Shown: positions 1 to 6,796 of the stretch, piece after piece
How the letters are laid out: each line of letters starts with the position of its first letter
How positions within the stretch are numbered: position 1 is the stretch's first letter
Assembly: GCF_900100435.1 (NCBI RefSeq)
Contig: NZ_FNEX01000003.1
Span: forward strand, 1 to 64,000
DNA length: 64,000 nt
DNA from: Pedobacter sp. ok626
GTDB lineage: Bacteria > Bacteroidota > Bacteroidia > Sphingobacteriales > Sphingobacteriaceae
Reading direction: 5' to 3'
The notes under the pieces: model-generated
Databases searched by the model: none
Told to the model about the DNA's origin: nothing
The model's input: the letters and a program-made list of their open reading frames with translations, nothing else
Program-made: the position numbers and the translations under genes

Positions 1-156
1 TATCGTAAACAACGCCCCGTCGATGTAGAACCCGTATTTGCACATATCAAAGCTAATCGTGGCTTCAAACGGTTTTTATTGAAAGGGATAAGCAAGGCTG
101 AAGTAGAAGTCGGGTTGCTTTCCATCGCTCACAACTTAAAAAAATGGAAAGCGTAA
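1..156 (+). CDS. IS1182-family transposase, C-terminal end (cut by window edge)
   Basis: The open frame enters from the left edge and ends with TAA at 154-156, giving 51 residues. It contains QRPVDVEPVFAHIKANRGF and then GLLSIAHNLKKW, which is the usual C-terminal block of IS1182-type DDE transposases; the Glu in VEPVFAHIK corresponds to the last acidic residue of the DDE triad. Only the 3' end of the element lies in the window, so intactness cannot be judged. A strong hairpin follows at 293-319. The family call is from recall of the conserved block, without a database comparison. Confidence 0.75.
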   Translation, partial: YRKQRPVDVEPVFAHIKANRGFKRFLLKGISKAEVEVGLLSIAHNLKKWKA

Positions 157-292
157 AGCTTTTTGTATCGTTGTTTAATGCTAAAGTACACCGGGGAACA
201 TAGATGCATACACAAATCAACGTTCAACCAAAACTTGTAGCTTTGATCTGAAAAAAGTAGCTAATAACTCAAAAAATAACACAATAAAAAAA

Positions 293-319
293 CCGTCTCA
301 TAATTGACTTATGAGACGG
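293..319. terminator. Bidirectional terminator hairpin between transposase and nrdJ
   Basis: An 11-bp perfect stem (CCGTCTCATAA / TTATGAGACGG) encloses a 5-base loop. It is flanked by an A-run on the left and a T-run on the right, so it can stop transcription from both sides: the IS transposase on the plus strand and nrdJ on the minus strand. It may also mark the right part of the IS element. Confidence 0.75.
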
Positions 320-357
320 CTACTTTTTTGTTCTATTGAGGAATTTATGTCCAGCGC

Positions 358-2913
358 TTAGCCACATTTTGACGACCCGCAATCCTTACACGTCAAACAA
401 CCCTCCTGGTAATGCAAATTCGTAGAATTACAGTTCTGACACTGTTGCTTATTTGCTGCGGTACCATCAGGAACATAGCGTTTTAATGCACGAGCCACCC
501 CGTTCTTCCAGGTATTTATCGCTTCATCCAGCTGCAAGCTGTTGATCAGATCTACAACTTTTTCAATCGGCATGCTATGTCTTAAGGTACTTGAGATCAA
601 CTTCGCATAATTCCAATACTCAGGATTAAACTTGTAAGACAGCCCTTCAATCGTTGTCTTATGACCACGTTTGTTCTTGTATTGGAAGTCATATCTCGAG
701 CTGCCGTCTGCTTCACGACTTTTGATGATTACGCCATCATTTACCCATCTAGGTAATAAAATACCGTCTTCATCATCCACAAAACCAGTGAAAATCTCAT
801 AAGGTTTTCCATCCATTAAGCCGATAAATGCAATCCACTTATCCTTACTGTTCTGAAAACGAACAACATCAGCTTCCAAAACTGCAGGCCTTGTTGTTGT
901 AAACAGCTGTTGAGCTTCTGTGGCCGCTTCTTCAGCTTTAGGCGTCTCATTAGAAATAAGCACCCCAGAACGTGAACCATCTCTGTAGACAGTTACCCCT
1001 TTACAACCTGACTTCCAGGCTTCCATGTAAACTGCACCAACCAATTCCTCAGTTACATCAGATGGCATATTGATCGTTACGCTGATAGAATGATCAATCC
1101 ATTTTTGAATCTCTCCTTGCATCTTAACCTTTTTCAAATAATCAACGTCATTTGAAGTAGATTTATAATATGGCGAAAGCTCTACAAGTTTATCTAATTC
1201 CTTTTGCGCATAGTTTTTGGTAAGATCATGACCATTCACTTCCATCCATTGCTTAAAACGAGGGTGGAAAACCACATACTCTTCCCATGAATCACCAACC
1301 TCATCTACGAAGTCCACACGCGCATCTTTGTCGTTCGGATTTACTTTCCTTCTTCTTTTGTATACCGGCATAAACACAGGCTCAATTCCAGAGCTGGTTT
1401 GCGACATCAAGCTGGTGGTACCAGTTGGAGCGATGGTCAATAAGGCAATATTACGTCTGCCGTACTCTAGCATGTCATTGTACAATCCAGGATCTGCAGT
1501 TTTTAAACGCTGTATAAATGGATTGTTCTTTTCTCTGTCTGCATCAAATATGGTGAAAGCACCTCTTTCCTTTGCAGTAATCACCGAAGAGCGGTAAGCT
1601 TCAATAGCGATAATTTTGTGGATCTCCACCGCAAAAGCAGTTCCTTCATCGCTACCATAACGTAAGCCCATTGCAGCAAGCATATCACCTTCAGCAGTAA
1701 TACCAATACCTGTTCTTCTTCCTTCTTTAGCCTTGGTTTGAATATTTAACCAAAGATTCATCTCAGTACGCTTAATCTCTTCCCCTTCAGGATCTTCAGC
1801 AATCTTTTCCAGAATTGCATCTATCTTCTCCAACTCCAGATCAATGATATCGTCCATCATACGTTGTGCTGCATGGATGTGTTTCTTAAACAAATCAAAG
1901 TTAAAATAGGCCTCAGTGGTAAAAGGCTGCTCTACATAAGAGAAGAGGTTGATAGCCAATAAACGACAAGAATCATAGGGACATAGTGGAATTTCGCCAC
2001 AAGGATTAGTAGAAACAGTTTTATAACCTAAGTCGGCATAACAATCAGGCACAGACTCTTTTATAATGGTATCCCAAAACAAAATACCTGGCTCTGCAGA
2101 GCGCCATGCATTGTGTACAATCTTATTCCACAATTGTGTTGGATCTATCGTTTTCTGATAAACAGGATTACTGCTGTTTATCGGATATTGTTGCTGATAA
2201 GATTCGCCATTGGCAACTGCATTCATAAACGCATCATCAATACGTACAGAAACATTTGCACCTGTCACTTTACCTTGCTCCATTTTGGCATCGATAAAAT
2301 CTTCTGCATCTGGATGTTTAATCGCTACAGAAAGCATCAAGGCGCCTCGTCTGCCATCTTGTGCCACTTCACGCGTAGAATTGGAATAGCGTTCCATAAA
2401 AGGAACGATACCAGTTGAGGTTAATGCCGAATTCTTTACAGGAGATCCTTTAGGACGAATATGAGATAGGTCATGGCCCACTCCACCACGTCGTTTCATC
2501 AACTGCACCTGCTCCTGGTCAATTTTCATAATCCCACCATAAGAGTCAGAATCACCATCATTCCCGATCACAAAACAGTTGGAAAGTGAAGCGATTTGAT
2601 AGGGATTGCCAATGCCAGTCATGGGACTACCCTGAGGAATAATATATTTAAAACTCCTGATCAACTCAAACACTTCAACTTCTGATAAAGGGTTTGGATA
2701 TCTTTCCTCTATACGGGCTATCTCAGCGGCAATCCTACGGTGCATATCATCAGGCGTACCTTCATAAATGACACCTGCAGAATCCTTCAATGCATACTTA
2801 TTTACCCATACGCGTGCAGCAAGATCATCGCCCTGAAAATAATCAAGAGATTTACGATAGGCTTCATCAGAAGTATAAGTGATTTGGGCTTGTTCCAGGG
2901 CTTCTGCTTTCAT
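358..2913 (-). CDS. nrdJ: Adenosylcobalamin-dependent (class II) ribonucleotide reductase
   Basis: 851 residues. It reduces ribonucleotides to deoxyribonucleotides with an adenosylcobalamin radical, independent of oxygen. Visible motifs are SLSNCFVIGN with the N-terminal redox Cys, the active-site loop NPCGEIPLCPYDSCR, GRRTGIGITAEGD and the phosphate-binding IAPTGTTSLMSQTSSGIEP. The C-terminus carries paired CxxC motifs (CQNCNS, CLTCKDCG and a final SSKCG), as expected for the redox-shuttle tail. A longer frame reaches 2976, but a -7 box at 2949-2956 lies inside that extension, so the ATG at 2911-2913 (MKAEALEQ) is the likely start. It is monocistronic, divergent from the antiporter gene. No cobalamin riboswitch was recognised upstream. 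Confidence 0.93.
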   Translation of the reverse strand: MKAEALEQAQITYTSDEAYRKSLDYFQGDDLAARVWVNKYALKDSAGVIYEGTPDDMHRRIAAEIARIEERYPNPLSEVEVFELIRSFKYIIPQGSPMTGIGNPYQIASLSNCFVIGNDGDSDSYGGIMKIDQEQVQLMKRRGGVGHDLSHIRPKGSPVKNSALTSTGIVPFMERYSNSTREVAQDGRRGALMLSVAIKHPDAEDFIDAKMEQGKVTGANVSVRIDDAFMNAVANGESYQQQYPINSSNPVYQKTIDPTQLWNKIVHNAWRSAEPGILFWDTIIKESVPDCYADLGYKTVSTNPCGEIPLCPYDSCRLLAINLFSYVEQPFTTEAYFNFDLFKKHIHAAQRMMDDIIDLELEKIDAILEKIAEDPEGEEIKRTEMNLWLNIQTKAKEGRRTGIGITAEGDMLAAMGLRYGSDEGTAFAVEIHKIIAIEAYRSSVITAKERGAFTIFDADREKNNPFIQRLKTADPGLYNDMLEYGRRNIALLTIAPTGTTSLMSQTSSGIEPVFMPVYKRRRKVNPNDKDARVDFVDEVGDSWEEYVVFHPRFKQWMEVNGHDLTKNYAQKELDKLVELSPYYKSTSNDVDYLKKVKMQGEIQKWIDHSISVTINMPSDVTEELVGAVYMEAWKSGCKGVTVYRDGSRSGVLISNETPKAEEAATEAQQLFTTTRPAVLEADVVRFQNSKDKWIAFIGLMDGKPYEIFTGFVDDEDGILLPRWVNDGVIIKSREADGSSRYDFQYKNKRGHKTTIEGLSYKFNPEYWNYAKLISSTLRHSMPIEKVVDLINSLQLDEAINTWKNGVARALKRYVPDGTAANKQQCQNCNSTNLHYQEGCLTCKDCGSSKCG

Positions 2914-3251
2914 AATATATAGCGTTTTTTTAATTAAAGAATAGAACACAAAGATACTTATTTGAGAAGCTAACACAAGTGTAAAATATTTAGAGTTTCC
3001 AAAAAAAATTACAGAAATGATTGTTTTTCAATTATTTAACTTTTATATAATTACAAAAAGTTTACAAATTTTTGAAACACCATAAAACAAAATCCAACAA
3101 TTCTAAACCTAATAGCCAAGCTTACAGCCCATTAACTTTTAAAAGCAGAAATCCGCTACATTACACATTCAATTGACAGCCATCAGCCAGGATAATTACC
3201 CTTGCAGTTCCAAAAAAATCAAACTAAATTGTAGTAAATAAATTTTTCTGG
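2914..3251. other. Divergent intergenic region nrdJ / antiporter
   Basis: 338 bases of AT-rich DNA between two divergent genes. It holds the nrdJ promoter near its left end. No convincing TAnnTTTG box for the plus-strand gene, no riboswitch and no small gene were seen. Confidence 0.5.
2949..2978 (-). promoter_or_regulatory. Bacteroidota-type promoter of nrdJ
   Basis: On the minus strand a TTG (2976-2978) is followed by exactly 19 bases and then TATCTTTG (2949-2956), which fits the TTG-N17-23-TAnnTTTG Bacteroidota consensus. It sits 35 bases before the chosen nrdJ ATG and decides that start over the longer frame. Confidence 0.7.
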
Positions 3252-4826
3252 ATGCTAGAGAACTTTCCCTTCTACCTGAGTTTGATTATAATTATCGTAT
3301 TGCTGATCATGTTGGCGAACAAAATAAAAGTAGCCTATCCAGTATTATTAGTCATAGCAGGTCTACTGATTAGCTTTATTCCCGGGATACCAGCTATGCA
3401 TATCGACCCAGATCTTATTTTTCTGATCTTTTTACCCCCATTATTATACGAAGCTGCATGGGGAATTTCCTGGAAAGAACTTTGGCGCTGGCGCCGCATC
3501 ATTACCAGCTTTGCCTTTGTCGTAGTATTTCTTACAGCCATGTCGGTCGCTTTTGTAGCCAATCATTTTATTCCCGGATTTTCATTGGTATTGGGATTTT
3601 TATTGGGAGGCATTGTATCGCCACCAGACGCTGTAAGTGCAGGTGCAATATTAAAATTTGTAAAAGTTCCCAAAAGACTATCATCAATATTAGAGGGAGA
3701 AAGCCTATTAAACGACGCTTCCTCGCTGATCATCTTCCGTTTTGCGCTAATAGCGGTAGCAACTGGTCAGTTTGTTTGGTATGAAGCAGCCCTAAGCTTT
3801 AGTTGGATGCTGATTGGTGGTATATGTATTGGTTTGGCGATTGGCTGGATCTTCATGAAAGCACATAAACATCTGCCAACTGACACCAATATGGATATCA
3901 TATTGACGATTGTAACCCCATACGTGATGTACATCTCCGCCGAGGAAGTGCACAGTTCTGGTGTGCTAGCAGTAGTAAGTGGAGGATTATTGCTATCCAA
4001 CAAAAGACATCTCTTTTTAACTAGCGTTTCGCGACTACATGGGGTTAATGTCTGGGAAAGTATTTCCTTCGTATTGAATGGATTGGTATTTATGCTTATC
4101 GGCTTAGTCCTTCCCGAAGTCACTGCAGGACTAGAAGGTGTTAACCTGTCATCGGCAATTGGCTACGGAGTCTTAATTACTGCCGTATTGATCGTTGGCC
4201 GAATCGTATCGGCTTATGGCGCTGTATTCGTCACATTGATTGCGCGCAACTTCATTACTGTCGCAGACACAAGAAATCCTGGCTACAAAGTCCCCCTTAT
4301 CATTGGTTGGACCGGTATGCGTGGTGTGGTATCCCTTGCTGCCGCATTATCCATTCCACTGCAGCTGCCAGATGGTTCAGCATTTCCACAGCGAAACCTG
4401 ATCCTTTTTATCACCTTCATTGTTATTCTGTTGACCTTATTGGTTCAAGGACTAACCCTCCCTTATTTGATCAAGAAAATACCAATCCCTAATTTAGACG
4501 AAACCTTATCTGAAGAGGAAGTTTATCATACGATCAGCAAACAATTGGCTCAGCACGCTTTAACACATTTAAAAACCAATTACAGCAAGCAGTTAAACAA
4601 TCAGCCGGCACTACAGCAAATGGCTCGTAAATGGGAGCAAAATGCAACCATCACAGAAGATGAATTTATGGCTGAAGAATGTAAATTCGTTTATATTGAT
4701 ATTCTAAACCAACAAAGGCAATGGCTGCTTCAAAAGAACAATGACGAACAGACGCTCAATGAAGAAATCATTAGAAAACATTTGAGATACCTGGATATGG
4801 AAGAGGAAAAACTAAGTTTTCTATAA
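3252..4826 (+). CDS. Na+/H+ antiporter, CPA1 (NhaP/NHE) type
   Basis: 524 residues, an inner-membrane monovalent cation/proton antiporter for pH and sodium homeostasis. About twelve hydrophobic segments span residues 5-410. Family marks include IDPDLIFLIFLPPLLYEAAW, GGIVSPPDAVSAGAI, the exchange-site motif EGESLLNDASSLIIFRF (with the key Asp), and GWTGMRGVVSLAAALSIP near residue 355. The C-terminal ~110 residues are a hydrophilic, Glu/Gln-rich cytoplasmic tail, as in YjcE/NhaP-like proteins. The start ATG at 3252 begins directly with a hydrophobic helix (LENFPFYLSLIIII). It stands alone, convergent with the SRPBCC gene 11 bases downstream. Ion preference (Na+ versus K+) cannot be read from sequence. 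Confidence 0.88.
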   Translation: MLENFPFYLSLIIIIVLLIMLANKIKVAYPVLLVIAGLLISFIPGIPAMHIDPDLIFLIFLPPLLYEAAWGISWKELWRWRRIITSFAFVVVFLTAMSVAFVANHFIPGFSLVLGFLLGGIVSPPDAVSAGAILKFVKVPKRLSSILEGESLLNDASSLIIFRFALIAVATGQFVWYEAALSFSWMLIGGICIGLAIGWIFMKAHKHLPTDTNMDIILTIVTPYVMYISAEEVHSSGVLAVVSGGLLLSNKRHLFLTSVSRLHGVNVWESISFVLNGLVFMLIGLVLPEVTAGLEGVNLSSAIGYGVLITAVLIVGRIVSAYGAVFVTLIARNFITVADTRNPGYKVPLIIGWTGMRGVVSLAAALSIPLQLPDGSAFPQRNLILFITFIVILLTLLVQGLTLPYLIKKIPIPNLDETLSEEEVYHTISKQLAQHALTHLKTNYSKQLNNQPALQQMARKWEQNATITEDEFMAEECKFVYIDILNQQRQWLLQKNNDEQTLNEEIIRKHLRYLDMEEEKLSFL

Positions 4827-4837
4827 ATCCATTAAAA

Positions 4838-5278
4838 TCAGCTCTTTTCAGCCAATTCCTTTACTTTAGCCAAAGCCAGTGGCCAGGTGTCTTCCATGTA
4901 TTGCGCGTACTTCTCGTTCATATCCATATTGACTATCCAAAGGGTTTTACCATCAACTTCCTTTAGGGTATAATTCTCCAATGCCTCGCCCCATTCCTCA
5001 CCTTGATAAGTTGTAGGATCTTCCACACCGTTTTTTAATTCCCCCAGATGTTTAATCGAAAGGAACTTCCCCGGAATACTCTCTACAATTTTTGAGACCA
5101 TTCCGTTTCCTTTTCCATCCCCAAACAAAGCTTTGCTTCCTTTTTTCCAGTCGGTCTCCACAGTAGATCCCTCCGCGAATGGAGCTGTCCATAGGCTATA
5201 AGTATCTTTTCCTATAATGATCTCCCAAACCCTTTCTGGACTTGCATCAATTGTAATGCTGAATTCTAATTTTTTCAT
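4838..5278 (-). CDS. SRPBCC (AHSA1-like) domain protein
   Basis: 146 residues, a single SRPBCC/START-like ligand-binding fold of the AHSA1 (Aha1 C-terminal) type. The characteristic opening FSITIDASPERVWEIIIGKDTYSLWTAPF and the closing helix DTWPLALAKVKELA are clear. Proteins of this type bind hydrophobic ligands or act as small stress-related proteins; no specific role can be assigned. It is divergent from the short AraC-type regulator at 5486, which may control it. A weak -7-like TAGCTTTA lies upstream of the start on the minus strand. Confidence 0.8.
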   Translation of the reverse strand: MKKLEFSITIDASPERVWEIIIGKDTYSLWTAPFAEGSTVETDWKKGSKALFGDGKGNGMVSKIVESIPGKFLSIKHLGELKNGVEDPTTYQGEEWGEALENYTLKEVDGKTLWIVNMDMNEKYAQYMEDTWPLALAKVKELAEKS

Positions 5279-5431
5279 GATGATTTGTTTTATGAAACTG
5301 TTTAAGCTATGTAAAGCTAGCCTTTATAGACTAAAGCAAGGCTGTGCGAAAGCGACATTAAACAGGGCCTATTGCGACACCTGTGGTCGGCACTCCATGA
5401 GGGAAGCCCTAACAAATTCATCGAATAACTG

Positions 5432-5465
5432 TTTTGGACACATATGTGTGAATGTGTTATCTTTG
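5432..5465 (+). promoter_or_regulatory. Promoter of the AraC-type gene with an internal palindrome
   Basis: TTTTGG (5432-5437) and TATCTTTG (5458-5465) form a Bacteroidota -33/-7 pair with 20 bases between them. The spacer contains a perfect 12-bp palindrome, ACACATATGTGT (5438-5449), placed where a bound regulator would block RNA polymerase. The start codon of the regulator gene is 20 bases downstream. Confidence 0.6.
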
Positions 5466-5485
5466 TGCAAACAATCGTTGCAGAC

Positions 5486-5893
5486 ATGAAAGTTCCTCAA
5501 AAATTCCTAGCCCGACAGCATGAAATCACTGCTGATTTTTTGAAGGAATTAGATAAACATCTCGATGATGTCGTATCTGGAAGAGTTAGCGAGATGTTTG
5601 AGGTCAGAGATTTTGCAGAATTGATCCATGTCCACCCTACCCATTTAAGCAACACAATCAAATCGGCTACAGGGCATTCACCCTGCTATTTCTTTGAAGA
5701 ACGTTTGATAGAGATTTCAAAATCCATGCTACAGCAGTTGAATGTCCCAATTTCGGAGATTGCCAGAACGCTAACCTATGATCCATCGAACTTCACCAAG
5801 TTCTTTAAGCATTTTTCCGGGCAGACACCAAAACAGTATCGCGAAGCTTATTTCCAATCTTTGTCGCGTAGTAAGGAAGAAGCCAGCGCATAA
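5486..5893 (+). CDS. Short AraC-family HTH transcriptional regulator
   Basis: 135 residues consisting almost only of an AraC/XylS DNA-binding domain. The first HTH is FAELIHVHPTHLSNTIKSATG and the second is PISEIARTLTYDPSNFTKFFKH followed by FSGQTPKQYREA, the classic C-terminal signature. There is no sensory domain, only about 30 leading residues. An upstream extension to 5444 is excluded because it overlaps the -7 box at 5458-5465, so the ATG at 5486 (MKVPQKF) is preferred. The next gene, an SDR with its own -7 box, starts 64 bases downstream, and the SRPBCC gene is divergent; both are plausible targets. Confidence 0.85.
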   Translation: MKVPQKFLARQHEITADFLKELDKHLDDVVSGRVSEMFEVRDFAELIHVHPTHLSNTIKSATGHSPCYFFEERLIEISKSMLQQLNVPISEIARTLTYDPSNFTKFFKHFSGQTPKQYREAYFQSLSRSKEEASA

Positions 5894-5931
5894 TACTTAA
5901 ACACTCACCATTTTTTAAAACGTTTTCCGTC

Positions 5932-5939
5932 TAGCTTTG
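5932..5939 (+). promoter_or_regulatory. -7 box (TAGCTTTG) before the SDR gene
   Basis: A perfect TAnnTTTG element 18 bases before the ATG at 5958. No clear TTG -33 partner was seen. It rules out the in-frame TTG at 5937 as the start. Confidence 0.5.
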
Positions 5940-5957
5940 TCTATCAATAAAAAGACA

Positions 5958-6722
5958 ATGGAAATAAAAAATAAAATTGCCCTAATAACAGGCGGTAGTC
6001 GCGGCTTAGGTAAAAACGCAGCGCTAAAAATCGCAGCTAAAGGAATTAATATTATCTTAACCTATCAATCGCAAAAAGAAGAAGCAGAAAATACTGTTGA
6101 AGAAATCAAAAAGCTAGGTGTCAATGCAGCAGCTTTACAGCTAAACGTTGCTGACACCAAAAGCTTTGATTCTTTCTTTACAGAAATTGAATCCGTTCTT
6201 CAATCAGTTTTCAAAACGGATAAATTTGATTTCTTAATTAACAATGCAGGTATAGGTGTGCATGCATCTTTTGCTGAAACTACCGAGGATCAATTTGACA
6301 ACCTGGTTGATATTCACTTTAAAGGCGCATTCTTTTTAACACAAAAAGCTTTACCATTACTAAATGATGGCAGTGGAATTATCAATGTTTCTTCGGGCTT
6401 AGCGCGTTTCGCTACACCTGGTTATGCTGCATATGCTGCAATGAAAGGCGCCATGGAAACCTTAACCAGATATCAAGCTAAAGAATTGGGACCAAGAGGG
6501 ATAAGATCCAATATCATAGCTCCTGGAGCCATCGAGACTGATTTTGGTAATGGTTTGGTGCGCGACAACGAACAACTCAACACCGCAATTGCTTCCCAAA
6601 CAGCGCTAGGCAGAGTTGGTCTGCCGGATGATATCGGTGGTGTAGTTGCCTTTTTGTGCACTGAAGATGCTAGATGGATTACTGCTCAACGTATTGAAAT
6701 ATCAGGCGGAATGTTTCTATAA
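5958..6722 (+). CDS. SDR-family NAD(P)-dependent oxidoreductase
   Basis: 254 residues, a classical short-chain dehydrogenase/reductase. Seen are the cofactor motif GGSRGLGK near residue 14, the NNAGIG stabilising motif, the catalytic Ser in INVSSGLA and YAAMK (the Tyr-x3-Lys pair) near residues 156-160. A C-terminal ISGGMFL is typical of FabG-like members. The substrate is unknown. The gene follows the short AraC-type regulator in the same direction but has its own -7 box at 5932-5939. A hairpin at 6727-6762 ends the unit. Confidence 0.88.
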   Translation: MEIKNKIALITGGSRGLGKNAALKIAAKGINIILTYQSQKEEAENTVEEIKKLGVNAAALQLNVADTKSFDSFFTEIESVLQSVFKTDKFDFLINNAGIGVHASFAETTEDQFDNLVDIHFKGAFFLTQKALPLLNDGSGIINVSSGLARFATPGYAAYAAMKGAMETLTRYQAKELGPRGIRSNIIAPGAIETDFGNGLVRDNEQLNTAIASQTALGRVGLPDDIGGVVAFLCTEDARWITAQRIEISGGMFL

Positions 6723-6726
6723 ACAA

Positions 6727-6762
6727 TAATCCCCTCAAGAACTGATTTCTATGAGGGGATTA
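6727..6762. terminator. Terminator hairpin between convergent genes
   Basis: An 11-bp perfect stem, TAATCCCCTCA (6727-6737) and TGAGGGGATTA (6752-6762), with a 14-base loop, 4 bases after the SDR stop codon. It lies between convergent units and can serve the SDR and the long minus-strand operon ending at 6797. The T-tract is weak on both sides. Confidence 0.6.
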
Positions 6763-6796
6763 CCATAAAGCCTTTCTATCTAAAGCGATAGGAATA

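Noticed and set aside
2914..2976. N-terminal 21-codon extension of nrdJ
   Set aside because: The -7 box TATCTTTG and part of the -33 region lie inside it, so it would not be transcribed.
3001..3240. Possible cobalamin riboswitch upstream of nrdJ
   Set aside because: No B12-box-like sequence or long pairing could be recognised on the minus strand.
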